Origin: Aeromicrobium sp. Root495
GTDB taxonomy: Bacteria; Actinomycetota; Actinomycetes; Propionibacteriales; Nocardioidaceae
Assembly: GCF_001426755.1 (NCBI RefSeq)
Contig: NZ_LMFJ01000002.1
Location: 460,322 to 524,321, forward strand
Length of the DNA: 64,000 nucleotides
Direction: 5' to 3'
Within the stretch, counting starts at the first letter, position 1, and the number at the start of each line of letters is the position of its first letter. The position numbers were made by a program, and so were the translations under genes. The notes below the pieces were generated by a model. The model searched no databases. It worked only from the letters and a program-made list of their open reading frames with translations, and was not told where the DNA came from. Below are positions 25,601 to 33,658 of the stretch, piece by piece.

Positions 25601-26695
25601 GTCGACCGTCTCGGGCTCGTCGCGGGCCACGTCGAGGAGGTGGACGACGTGCACGCCCAGCAGCGCGAGCGGGACGTTGGGATCGGGCGAGGAGAGGTGC
25701 TGGCCGGCCTGCAGGCCGTCGTTGTCGACGATCACGACGAGGTGCGAGCTCTGGGAGAACTGTCCGCCGCGGGAGCGGGAGTGCCGGTCGAGACGCTGCT
25801 CCAGCTCCGGCGCCAGCAGCTCGGCCATGGCAGCCACGGAGGAGGTGACGCGCCGCGACGGGACGTCGCCGTCGGTGCGCGTGGGGTCCTGGACGTGGGG
25901 CAGCCACTTGGTCCAGTCCCACGCCGAGGCGGCGTCGTCGGAGCGGACCACGGCGAGGGCGACGTCGTGGGGGGAGTGGAGGGTGGCGACCTGCAGCGCG
26001 AGGTGCGTGGCGAGGGCGCGGCGGGCCTGCGGGTGACCGATGACGCTCACGTTCCCGCGCGGTGCGAGCGGCAGCACGATGGGCTGGTCGCGCAGCGCGG
26101 CGTAGCGCTCCTGGAGCTCCTGCGCGGCCTGAAGGCAGACGGGGTCGAAGTCGTTGAGCGGGCCGGTGTCGGCCTCGAGGGTGAGCCCGGACGCGAGCGG
26201 CACCTCGCCGGTGCCGACGCGCAGCGCCAGGAAGTCGGGGTGGCTCGGCCGACGCTCCCAGCGCCGGCCGTCGTCGCGCGCGACGTCGAGGAGCTGCTCG
26301 ACCCGGGGATGGCGCCAGGCCTGCTCGGCGCGCTGACCCGCGATCTGGTCGCGCACCGAGTGCCGCAGGGCCTCCACGTAGTCGAGGTAGCGCTCTCGGC
26401 TCTCCCGCACCTGGCGCTTCGTGCCGCTGCGCTGGCTGATCATCATGACGAGGCCGATGGCCACCGAGCCGATGAGGGCGAGGACGGCCGCCACGGCGAC
26501 GATGGGACGGTCGCGCTGCGTGATGGCCACGGTGAGCGAGCCGGTGCCGCTCATGATGGGCATCATCATCATGCTGGCGCCCGCCATGGCCGGCGCCGCC
26601 TGGCCCTTGTTGGGCGGCGGCTCGATCTGGATGGGCTCGCTCGTGGTGGTGGGTGGCTCGATCCTCGCGGGTCGGCGCACGAGCGTGGTCGTCAT
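22700..26695 (-). CDS. eccC: Type VII secretion FtsK/SpoIIIE ATPase EccC (single-chain)
   Basis: A 1331-residue EccC, the length of one-piece EccCa-EccCb proteins. A Pro-rich N-terminus with MMMMP precedes two membrane helices at about 45-90. Three ATPase modules follow with intact Walker A motifs: GATGAGKSE near residue 482, GSPQTGKST near 832 and GDGETGKSN near 1123. Each has a Walker B-like strand (LLVIVDEFSELL, VFLVVDGWGTF, VFVIVDDYDLV). It would power export of small helical proteins across the membrane. It is divergent from eccD and followed by the small and large putative substrates. The start was set at the ATG before TTLVRRP. Confidence 0.95.
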   Translation of the reverse strand: MTTTLVRRPARIEPPTTTSEPIQIEPPPNKGQAAPAMAGASMMMMPIMSGTGSLTVAITQRDRPIVAVAAVLALIGSVAIGLVMMISQRSGTKRQVRESRERYLDYVEALRHSVRDQIAGQRAEQAWRHPRVEQLLDVARDDGRRWERRPSHPDFLALRVGTGEVPLASGLTLEADTGPLNDFDPVCLQAAQELQERYAALRDQPIVLPLAPRGNVSVIGHPQARRALATHLALQVATLHSPHDVALAVVRSDDAASAWDWTKWLPHVQDPTRTDGDVPSRRVTSSVAAMAELLAPELEQRLDRHSRSRGGQFSQSSHLVVIVDNDGLQAGQHLSSPDPNVPLALLGVHVVHLLDVARDEPETVDDRLEIAADGSVTAASHPTAFRLDVPAPGLESSVARQLSALRLTAEEMGGEGLSDTVGLTEILGVADPAHLDLRRSWQQRALRDLLRVPIGVGTNGQTVVLDLKESAHGGMGPHGLVVGATGAGKSEMLRTLVSSLVIGHGPDRLALMLVDFKGGATFASMEQIPHIAGSITNLQDDLTLVDRMRDALYGEMQRRQEILKRAGNLPNVTAYQDRIDAGEDLEPLPHLLVIVDEFSELLTAKPDFAEMFVAIGRIGRSIGVHLLLATQKLEMGKIRGLESHLSYRISLRTFSESESRDAIGVPDAFHLPPEPGSGYLKVDTTVFDRFKAALVSSPYVPPTDGPKTAVPVVPYVATNGLGAWLAQQAAALEKMEMAAQAAEATATDPRAKSSVLDVICEQIETSGRDRVRPVWLDPLPSRLPLGSLVEVGDSQPDSSCHAVLGLVDDPKHQDQFPLEWDFTGGGANLIITGSPQTGKSTLLRTMIMSMAMTYAPGAVSFYCIDFGGGSLSALEGVPHVASVTSRVDPERITRTVNDVRAVLNRRESLFREKGLDSMAAYRRARAAGTLPEGEPGDVFLVVDGWGTFRDEYDDLDYAIADIAARGTNFGVHVVVTVTQAMQVRMRMQGSMGGRLELRLNDAYDSEFERAVMEQIPKDMMGRGITGSRKSATIFQTALPVLAIPDGVEDDPSVLDDAQRTLIEAVKERWGDQAVARVQVLPRHVGMADLPEIKLGDKGVLVGLSEINLGPAEIELWGADPHLQVYGDGETGKSNLLKLIIHNLVSSHSPEEIGIAVVDYRRSLLDVVPQEYLLAYATGAEQATKTAQDLAGAIRARIPGPDVTSEQLRTRTWWEGLEVFVIVDDYDLVSTSQGDPLTALVDLLPQGRDLGFHLVLTRRTGGMSRAVFDPLIQRLIDLSAPGFMFSGDRMEGRLIGGHASRRLPKGRALYVTRDGAASLVQTAQVDDEHHTT

Positions 26696-26818
26696 GGTCC
26701 CCCTGGACTCGTTCCGTGGCCGGTCGCTCCCGGCACCGTTATGCTCGCGGTCGCAGACCAGGTTTGCAAGGCAGACCGGTGCAAGGCCAAACGGGACCTG
26801 GTGTCCAAGGGGGAACGA
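26696..26818. promoter_or_regulatory. Divergent eccC/eccD promoter region
   Basis: The 123-bp gap must hold promoters for both arms of the secretion locus. On the plus strand TATGCT (26740-26745) is a good -10 candidate for eccD, without a convincing -35. AAGGGGG just before the GTG of eccD is its ribosome site. I see no clear operator palindrome. Confidence 0.4.
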
Positions 26819-28174
26819 GTGCTCACCGCGTACAGCCTGGTCACGGTCGTGACCTCCGAGCGGACGATCGACCTGGCGCTGCCCAGCGGGCTGCCGTTGT
26901 CGGACGTCGTGCCGCAGGTGCTGCGCTACGCGGCCCCCGACCGCGCCGAGGGTGGCCCGCTCACGTGGACCCTCGCGCGCATGGGCGGCGCCTCGCTCGC
27001 CCTGACCCAGACGCTGCAGGACGCCGGCGTGCTCGACGGCGAGGTCCTGGAGCTGCGCGCCCAGGCCGACGACGTCCGCCCGGCGCTCGTCGAGGACGTG
27101 CGCGACGCGGTCGAGGACAGCGTCGATGCGGCCGGCGGCGCCTGGTCCACCCGCACCACCGGGTCGTTCGTGGTGCTCGCGGCATCGGTGACCCTCCTCC
27201 TCCTCGGCATCGGCGGCTGGCTCGCCACCTCGCTCGACGTCGGCGGCGGACTCAAGGGCCTCGACGACGGGATCGCGGCCGGCACCGCCACCGTCGTGCT
27301 GGTGGGGCTCACGGCGTGGTCCGGACGCTTCGTCCGTGAGCTCGACGCCCAGTGGGCCGCCGGTGTCGCCATGCTCTGGGCGGGCCTCGCCGGTCTGGAC
27401 CTCGGCTCCGCCCTCGACCTCGACATGGCCCAGAGCCTGACCGTCGCCACGGCGCTCGCCGCGGCCGTGGCCGGGCTGTGCCGCCTCCTCACCCCGGCCG
27501 CCACGGCCCACGTGGCCACTGGCGTCGTGCTCCTGGTCGCCGCCGGCTTCCAGGCCCTCGTCCCCGCGCTCGGGCTCGACGGTCAGCACGCCCTGCGCAT
27601 CGCACCCGTGCTGGCGATCCTGGTGGTGGGCGTGATGCCGAGGGTCTCGCTCTCCGTGGGCGGGCTGGCGAGCGCCGACTACCGGGTGCGTCACGTGGGT
27701 CAGCTCGACCTGGCCGCCCTCCAGCGCCGGTACCGCGACAGCAACGCGATCCTGGTGGGATCGCTCGTCGGGATCGCCACCGTGGTCGTGGTCTGCGCCG
27801 CGGTCCTCGACCTGGGTGGACCCTGGGACCGGACCCTGGCGCTCAGCCTGGCCGGCGCCGCACTCCTGCGGTCACGACTGTTCTCCCGGACGCAGCACAT
27901 GGTGCCGCTCCGGGCGGCCGGCATCATCGTCGCGACGGTCGTGCTCGTGCGGTTCGCGGCCGACTCCGACGCCGACACGCTCGCCTTCGTCGTCCCCGTG
28001 GTCGCGGTGGCGGCCGTCGTGGGGCTGGGTCTCGCGTCGCTGCCGATGTCGGAGATCACGCGGGCCCGCGTCAAGCGGCTGCTCAACCTCGTCGAGTTCC
28101 TCGTGGTGGTCGACCTCCTGGTCGTCCTCGTCGGATCGCTCGACCTCTACTCCAAGCTCGGGGGGATCATCTGA
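26819..28174 (+). CDS. eccD: Type VII secretion integral membrane protein EccD
   Basis: A 451-residue protein with an N-terminal ubiquitin-like cytosolic domain of about 90 residues (SERTIDLALPSGLPLSDVV) and about eleven membrane helices, the EccD layout. The GTG start is supported by AAGGGGG at proper distance; the frame is open further upstream without family similarity. It would form the export channel scaffold with EccC. Its stop overlaps the next start by one base (TGATG). EccB, EccE and MycP are not found in this window. Confidence 0.88.
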   Translation: MLTAYSLVTVVTSERTIDLALPSGLPLSDVVPQVLRYAAPDRAEGGPLTWTLARMGGASLALTQTLQDAGVLDGEVLELRAQADDVRPALVEDVRDAVEDSVDAAGGAWSTRTTGSFVVLAASVTLLLLGIGGWLATSLDVGGGLKGLDDGIAAGTATVVLVGLTAWSGRFVRELDAQWAAGVAMLWAGLAGLDLGSALDLDMAQSLTVATALAAAVAGLCRLLTPAATAHVATGVVLLVAAGFQALVPALGLDGQHALRIAPVLAILVVGVMPRVSLSVGGLASADYRVRHVGQLDLAALQRRYRDSNAILVGSLVGIATVVVVCAAVLDLGGPWDRTLALSLAGAALLRSRLFSRTQHMVPLRAAGIIVATVVLVRFAADSDADTLAFVVPVVAVAAVVGLGLASLPMSEITRARVKRLLNLVEFLVVVDLLVVLVGSLDLYSKLGGII

Positions 28175-29409
28175 TGGCCGACGACGACCACGACGGACCT
28201 GACGACGAGACGCCGGACACCCTCGGGCGGTCCCGCCGCGACGCAGAGGGCGCAGCGGCCGACCTGGCGCGCATGGGCATCGACCCGCGCAGCCTGGGTC
28301 TCGGCGACGCCGTGCCGCCGCCACGCCCGCCGGCCCCGGAGGCGCCCGACGAGCCTGAGGGCCCTCGGGCCCCCGTGGTGCCCATCCGTCCCGACCTCGT
28401 CCGCGAGTCGCAGCCGCAGGACGACGCGGCGAGCGCGGCGCCCGCCCCGGCGCGACCCACGTTCAGCGTCGACGCCCGGGCGGAGCAGCCTGCCGCGCCC
28501 TCGGCGGCGCCGCGCACGGTCTCGAGCATCGAGCAGCTGCTCGCCCGGACCCAGGTGGCCGCACCGGCGCCCCACCGCTCACGGGGCCTCGTGCGCTCGG
28601 TCACCAAGGGACTCGTCACGCCCGACGCCGCCGAGGCGGTGCAGGGCGACCGCGAGGTCGTCGAGGCCATCCGCCATCGCCAGGTCGACCGTCGCGTCGT
28701 CACGTTCCTCTCGGGCAAGGGCGGCACCGGCTGCACGGCCGTCGCCGTCGGCGTGGGCACGAGCCTCATGGCCATGCGCGACGACCGCACCGTCGTGGCC
28801 GACGTCCAGCAGGGCTCGGTGCCGCTGGGTGCCCTGCACGGCGCCGACACGCTCCTCACGCTGGCCGCGGCCGCCGGGGCGGGCGAGGCGCTCGCGGTTC
28901 CGCAGGCGCCCTCGGGCCTCGGCCTCGTCGACGGCGGCAGCTGGGACGCCGAGGTCTCGCGCCGCGAGGTCGTCGGAGCCCTCGACGCGCTCGGCGCCGA
29001 CCACACGTTCGTGCTCTTCGACGCCGGCGACGACGCCGGTGCGGGCGCGCACGCGGCACTCGCTCGCGCTGACCAGGTGGTCGTGGTGGGCGGCCCGGGC
29101 ATGACCGGCGTGACGGCCCTGGCCCAGGCCGTCGACCGCGTGCGTGACGTGAACCCCACGGCGGCGAGCCGCCTCGTCCACGTCGTCGTCTGCCCGCAGG
29201 ACGAGTCGTTCCGCCAGGCGCACCGCGAGGTCGTGGCGCAGCTGGCGGTCCGGCCCGAGGCCGTCGTGCTGGTCCCGCCCGACGCCCACCTCGGGGGCGG
29301 CCACCCGTTCGACCCCGCCAAGGTCGGGCCGGCCACCCGCGAGGCGTACCTCCGGGTCGCCGCAGCCGTCGCACTGGGGGCGCACGGTCCGTCGGGTCGT
29401 CCCTCATGA
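28174..29409 (+). CDS. ParA/MinD-like protein of the type VII locus with altered P-loop
   Basis: A 411-residue protein. Residues 1-160 are acidic and Pro/Ala-rich, as in EspI-type proteins. The deviant-Walker region from about residue 175 reads FLSGKGGTGCT: the signature lysine is present, but the usual P-loop lysine is replaced by cysteine (codon TGC). A Walker B-like FVLFDAGDDAG follows. ATP binding may therefore be weak or lost. It is translationally coupled to eccD and overlaps the next small membrane-protein gene by 4 bp, so it probably regulates or positions the secretion machine. Confidence 0.75.
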   Translation: MADDDHDGPDDETPDTLGRSRRDAEGAAADLARMGIDPRSLGLGDAVPPPRPPAPEAPDEPEGPRAPVVPIRPDLVRESQPQDDAASAAPAPARPTFSVDARAEQPAAPSAAPRTVSSIEQLLARTQVAAPAPHRSRGLVRSVTKGLVTPDAAEAVQGDREVVEAIRHRQVDRRVVTFLSGKGGTGCTAVAVGVGTSLMAMRDDRTVVADVQQGSVPLGALHGADTLLTLAAAAGAGEALAVPQAPSGLGLVDGGSWDAEVSRREVVGALDALGADHTFVLFDAGDDAGAGAHAALARADQVVVVGGPGMTGVTALAQAVDRVRDVNPTAASRLVHVVVCPQDESFRQAHREVVAQLAVRPEAVVLVPPDAHLGGGHPFDPAKVGPATREAYLRVAAAVALGAHGPSGRPS

Positions 29410-29756
29410 GCACCCCGGAGCCGCCTCCCGGCTCGCCGCGCCGCCCCGGCACCGGGCCGGTGTCGGCCCTGCAGAACACCCCTAACGCGGAGCGCTACGT
29501 CCTCGAGGCCGACGCCATGCGCCGCCGGCAGCTGCGCTCGGCGCTGCTGCACGGCAGCCGGCGGACCTGGCGCGAGCACCAGCGGAGCTGGCCCGCCGTG
29601 ACGGTCGGTCTCCTGGTCGCGGCCTTCATCGTGGCCGGGATCATCGTCTACAACGCGGTGCAGGTGACCGAGGACAACACCAAGAAGCAGGAGCAGGAGC
29701 GGCAGGCTCCCGCCACCTCCACCTCGGCGCCCGCCTCGCCCTCCGCCCGGCCCTAG
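29406..29756 (+). CDS. Small single-pass membrane protein in the eccD operon
   Basis: A 116-residue protein: a Pro-rich start, a basic segment (MRRRQLRSALLHGSRRTWREHQRS), one membrane helix at about 65-86 and a short Ser/Pro/Ala-rich tail outside. The family is unknown. It overlaps the ParA-like gene (ATGA), and the Tad operon starts 112 bp later. It might substitute for an accessory Ecc component, but nothing in the sequence proves this. Confidence 0.7.
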   Translation: MSTPEPPPGSPRRPGTGPVSALQNTPNAERYVLEADAMRRRQLRSALLHGSRRTWREHQRSWPAVTVGLLVAAFIVAGIIVYNAVQVTEDNTKKQEQERQAPATSTSAPASPSARP

Positions 29757-29868
29757 ACGTTCGGTACACCTCTGGATGAGCGGACGCGGTCCGGTCCGTG
29801 TACGGTTTGGCCGAGATCGATCGGGGGACACGGTCAGCGGCCCCCGCGTCTTCGTGAGAGGTGACTCG

Positions 29869-30546
29869 ATGGCCCGGTCCGTAACGCCGCAGGGTGGTCG
29901 TCAGGCCACCGTGTCCCGACTTCCCTCCACCCGGGAGTCCCGACCCGCGCTCCTCGCGCTCGCGGTCGTGCTGATCCTCGGCGGTGCGCTGGCCTCGGCG
30001 TACCTCGCCATCCAGTCCGGCAACCGTGCGTCGTTCGTCCAGGTCAAGCAGGAGATCGCCCAGGGCGCGCGCATCACGCCCGACGACCTCACCACCGTGA
30101 GCCTGCCGGAGGACTTCCAGGGCGGTGTCGCGTCGTCGCAGACCGACAAGGTCGTGGGCCAGTCCGCCACCACGCGGATCCTGCCCGGCACGGTGCTCAC
30201 CCCCGACATGACGTCCGAGAAGTCCGGCGTCGCGGTCAACCAGACCCAGCTGACCATCCCGGTGGCCTCGAGCCCCTTCGTGCGCGACCTGCAGCCCGGC
30301 GCCCAGATGGCGCTCGCCGTCGGCGGGTCCGACGGCGCGAGCCGCTCGGTCTTCGCCGAGCTCGTCGCGGTGGGAGAGGCGGAGGACTCCGGCATCGGCG
30401 GTGGCGGCAACGACATCCCGCTCGTCGTCTCCATCGACCTCTCGTGCCTCACCTCCGTCGCCAAGGGCGTGGAGGACAACGCCGTCACCCCGGCGCTCCT
30501 CGGCAGCGACGAGGCGGCGTCCGTGCAGAAGACCTGCGGAGCCTGA
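29869..30546 (+). CDS. SAF-domain membrane protein (CpaB/RcpC-like)
   Basis: A 225-residue protein with one membrane helix at about 28-48 and an extracytoplasmic SAF domain (FVQVKQEIAQGARITPDDLTTV, then TRILPGTVLTPDM). GAGAGG lies upstream of the ATG. CpaB/RcpC proteins assist Tad pilus assembly. It is first in a tight series of tad genes, separated by one base from the TadZ-like gene. Confidence 0.85.
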   Translation: MARSVTPQGGRQATVSRLPSTRESRPALLALAVVLILGGALASAYLAIQSGNRASFVQVKQEIAQGARITPDDLTTVSLPEDFQGGVASSQTDKVVGQSATTRILPGTVLTPDMTSEKSGVAVNQTQLTIPVASSPFVRDLQPGAQMALAVGGSDGASRSVFAELVAVGEAEDSGIGGGGNDIPLVVSIDLSCLTSVAKGVEDNAVTPALLGSDEAASVQKTCGA

Positions 30547-30547
30547 C

Positions 30548-31366
30548 ATGGGTCTCGTCGCGTTCGCCTCGGCCAAGGGATCGCCGGGCGTCACCACGGC
30601 GTCCCTGCTCGTCGGTGCGCTCTGGCCCCGTCCCACCATCGTCGTCGAGTGCGACCCCTCCGGTGGCGACGTCGCGCTGCGCATGCCGGGCGACGACGGC
30701 CAGCCGCTCGACCCCCAGCGGGGGCTCCTGAGCCTGGTCGCGGCGGGTCGCAAGTCGCTCTACCCCGGCCTCGTCCCGGCGCACGCCCAGCGGCTCGTCG
30801 GCGGCCAGGAGGTCGTCGCGGGGGTCTCGTCGCCGGAGCAGTCGGCCGGCATCGGCCAGTGGGCCCAGCTCGGCGAGCTGTTCGCCGAGCTGCCGGGCAG
30901 CGACGTCATGGCCGACCTCGGCCGCATCGGCGCCGGCACCCCCCAGAACGCGCTCCTCACGCACGCGGCGGCGCTCGTCATGGTGGTCGACACCGTGCCC
31001 AGCAACGTCATCCACCTGCGGGAGCGCCTGCGTCGGGTGAAGGACCAGACCGGCGGTCCCGTCGGCGTGCCCGTCCACGTGGCCGTGGTGGCGGAGCCCA
31101 AGCGTGCGCGCGCCGTCCGCGAGGTGGCCGAGGCGCTCGAGCGCGCCGAGCTCCAGCTGGCCGGCGTGCACCACCTGGCGCACGACGTCCCGGGAGCCGG
31201 CTTCTTCCTCGGCCAGGTCTCGGGCAACCCCGACCGGACGCACCTCGTGCGGTCGGCGCGCCCCATCGTGCAGGAGCTCTCGGAGCGCACGCAGCCGTAC
31301 TTCGTGCCGCAGGTCTCCACGCAGGACGACTCCGAGTCCCTCCTCGACCAGGAGGGTCAGGCATGA
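30548..31366 (+). CDS. TadZ/CpaE-like MinD-family protein with altered P-loop
   Basis: A 272-residue protein starting directly with the nucleotide-binding region FASAKGSPGVTT. Compared with KGGVGKT, the signature lysine remains but the P-loop lysine is valine. ECDPSGGDVALRM matches the following MinD strand, and MADLGRIG replaces the Walker B aspartate region. Such KGSPGVTT proteins are, as far as I recall, common in actinobacterial Tad loci, so this may be a family trait. Probably a polar localisation factor for the pilus. Overlaps tadA (ATGA). Confidence 0.8.
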   Translation: MGLVAFASAKGSPGVTTASLLVGALWPRPTIVVECDPSGGDVALRMPGDDGQPLDPQRGLLSLVAAGRKSLYPGLVPAHAQRLVGGQEVVAGVSSPEQSAGIGQWAQLGELFAELPGSDVMADLGRIGAGTPQNALLTHAAALVMVVDTVPSNVIHLRERLRRVKDQTGGPVGVPVHVAVVAEPKRARAVREVAEALERAELQLAGVHHLAHDVPGAGFFLGQVSGNPDRTHLVRSARPIVQELSERTQPYFVPQVSTQDDSESLLDQEGQA

Positions 31367-32670
31367 CCGACCACGACCTCGTCCGCCAGCTGCGGACCCA
31401 GGTGGCCGACCGCCTCAACGAGCAGCGGCGACGCGACCAGATCAGCGGCGTCTCGCCCATGAGCGCCGACGACGAGCGCGAGTACGCGCGCTCGCTCATC
31501 GTCCAGGTGCTCGAGGACCACGCCCGGTACGAGGTCGCCGAGGGACGCTCGCCCATCCCGCCGGAGGAGGAGGCCGAGGTCGCCACGGCGATCCACTCCG
31601 CCCTCTTCGGCGTCGGTCGCCTGCAGCCGCTGCTGGAGGACCCCGACGTCGAGAACATCGACATCAACGGCTGCGACAACGTCTTCGTCCAGTACGGCGA
31701 CGGACGCGAGGAGCGGCACCCCGCCGTGGCCGAGAGCGACGAGGAGCTCATCGAGCTCATCCAGGTGCTCGCGGCGCACACCGGGCTCTCGAGCCGCCCC
31801 TTCGACTCGGCCAACCCGCAGCTCGACCTGCGTCTGCCGGACGGCTCCCGCCTCTCCGCCGTCATGAACGTCTGCGCGCGGCCCTCGATCTCGGTCCGCA
31901 AGGCGCGCCTCGGTCGGGTCTTCCTCGACGAGCTGGCCGAGAACGGGACGGTCTCGCCCGACATCGCCGACTTCCTCAAGGCCGCGGTCCGGGCCCGGAA
32001 GAACATCATGATCGCGGGCGCCACCAACGCGGGCAAGACCACGATGCTGCGCGCGCTGGCCAACGAGATCGACTCCAAGGAGCGGATCGTCACGGTCGAG
32101 CGGGCCCTGGAGCTCGGGCTCGGCGAGTACCAGGACCTGCACCCCAACGTGGTCTCCTTCGAGGAGCGGCTGCCCAACTCCGAGGGCCTGGGCGGGGTGT
32201 CCATGGCCGAGCTCGTCCGACGCTCGCTGCGCATGAACCCGTCGCGCGTCATCGTCGGTGAGGTGCTGGGCGACGAGATCGTCACGATGCTCAACGCCAT
32301 GAGCCAGGGCAACGACGGCTCGCTCTCCACGATCCACGCCAACTCCTCGCTCGAGGTCTTCAACCGCATCGGCACGTACGCCATCCAGGCCCGCGAGCGC
32401 CTGCCGCTCGAGGCCACCACGATGCTCATCGCCGGTGCTCTCGACTTCGTCGTCTTCCTGCGCAAGCACAACGACCACGCCACCGGCGGCGGTCAGGCCC
32501 GTGTGGTCGAGAGCATCCGCGAGGTCGTCGGCCACGACGGCCAGGTCCTCTCGAGCGAGGTGTTCGCGCCGGGCCCCGACGGTCGCGCCGCGGCCCACGC
32601 GCCCATCTCCTGCAGCGACGACCTGCGCGAGTTCGGCTACGAGCCCGACGTCCACGGACAGTGGGCGTGA
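31363..32670 (+). CDS. tadA: Tad secretion ATPase TadA/CpaF
   Basis: A 435-residue secretion ATPase. The N-terminal helical domain (LQPLLEDPDVENIDINGCDNV) and the RecA-like core with Walker A GATNAGKTT near residue 220, an Asp box around ERALELGLGE, a Walker B-like RVIVGEVLGDE and the His box GSLSTIHANSS are intact. It drives assembly of Flp pili in the cytoplasm with TadB/TadC. Coupled to the TadZ-like gene by overlap; tadB follows after 10 bp. Confidence 0.95.
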   Translation: MTDHDLVRQLRTQVADRLNEQRRRDQISGVSPMSADDEREYARSLIVQVLEDHARYEVAEGRSPIPPEEEAEVATAIHSALFGVGRLQPLLEDPDVENIDINGCDNVFVQYGDGREERHPAVAESDEELIELIQVLAAHTGLSSRPFDSANPQLDLRLPDGSRLSAVMNVCARPSISVRKARLGRVFLDELAENGTVSPDIADFLKAAVRARKNIMIAGATNAGKTTMLRALANEIDSKERIVTVERALELGLGEYQDLHPNVVSFEERLPNSEGLGGVSMAELVRRSLRMNPSRVIVGEVLGDEIVTMLNAMSQGNDGSLSTIHANSSLEVFNRIGTYAIQARERLPLEATTMLIAGALDFVVFLRKHNDHATGGGQARVVESIREVVGHDGQVLSSEVFAPGPDGRAAAHAPISCSDDLREFGYEPDVHGQWA

Positions 32671-32680
32671 GGGGCACCCC

Positions 32681-33658
32681 ATGATCGAGGAGCTGCGAGT
32701 TCCGCTCGCGACGACGGCCGGGGCCGTCGCCGGGGTCGGCATCGTCCTGCTGCTGCTGGCTCTCAGCGGCCGGCGGCTCCGTCCGCAGCGCGAGAGCGGC
32801 ACGTCCTCGGGCCGGCTGCAGATCGTCCCGTCGGGCTCGCAGACCAAGCAGCTGCTCGCAGGACTCGCGGTCGCCGTCGTGGTCCTGGCCGCCACCCGGT
32901 GGGTCGTCCTGGCCGTGGTCCTGGGTCTCCTCGTCGCGTTCTGGACCAAGCTGTTCGGTGGGGTCCGCCAGGAGCGGGCAGCCATCAACCGCGCCGAGGG
33001 GCTGGCCGCCTGGATCGAGGCGCTGCGCGACACCATCGCCGGCGCCGTCGGTCTCGAGCAGGCCATCCCGGCCACCGCGGTCAACGCCGCACCGTCGATC
33101 CGTCCGGCGCTCAACCTCCTCGTCGACCGGCTGCGCGTCCGTGACCCGCTGCCCGACGCGCTCATGAAGTTCTCCGACGACCTCGACGACGCCTCGGCCG
33201 ACCTCGTCGTCGCCGCGCTCATCCTCAACGCCCGGCTGCGCGGACCAGGCCTGCGCGACGTGCTCTCGGCCCTGGCCACGTCGGCACGCGACGAGCTCGA
33301 CGTCCGCCGCCGGGTCGAGTCGAGCCGACGCTCCACGCGCCGCAGCGTGCAGGTCGTGGTGGGCGTCATCCTCGCCGTCGCGGCCGCGCTGGTGGTCTTC
33401 AACCAGGAGTACGTCGAGCCGTACGGCTCCTTCCAGGGCCAGCTCGTGCTGGCCGGCGTCCTGGGCGTCTTCGGCCTGAGCGTCCTGTGGCTGCGCAAGC
33501 TGTCCGGCGTCACCGAGCCCGAGCGCTTCCTCATCGGGGCCCAGGTCGTGGAGACGCGGCCCACCATCTCGGCATCGCCTGCCGCCCGGACCGGACCGGC
33601 CCGGGAAAGCACGGCCCTGCCGTCCAGCGGCGGCCGACCGCGGGGGACCGTCCGATGA
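32681..33658 (+). CDS. tadB: Tad inner membrane protein TadB
   Basis: A 325-residue protein with N-terminal helices near 12-30 and 60-90, the cytoplasmic T2SSF domain (LAAWIEALRDTIAGAVGLEQAI) and two helices in the last third, followed by a Pro/Ser-rich tail. This is the TadB layout. The ATG overlaps nothing upstream but is 10 bp from tadA; the stop overlaps tadC (ATGA). Confidence 0.9.
   Translation: MIEELRVPLATTAGAVAGVGIVLLLLALSGRRLRPQRESGTSSGRLQIVPSGSQTKQLLAGLAVAVVVLAATRWVVLAVVLGLLVAFWTKLFGGVRQERAAINRAEGLAAWIEALRDTIAGAVGLEQAIPATAVNAAPSIRPALNLLVDRLRVRDPLPDALMKFSDDLDDASADLVVAALILNARLRGPGLRDVLSALATSARDELDVRRRVESSRRSTRRSVQVVVGVILAVAAALVVFNQEYVEPYGSFQGQLVLAGVLGVFGLSVLWLRKLSGVTEPERFLIGAQVVETRPTISASPAARTGPARESTALPSSGGRPRGTVR

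Noticed and set aside
22664..26800. Plus-strand open frame opposite eccC, continuous with eccD
   Set aside because: It is the mirror of eccC. Similarity to EccD begins only at the GTG at 26819, where a good ribosome site lies.
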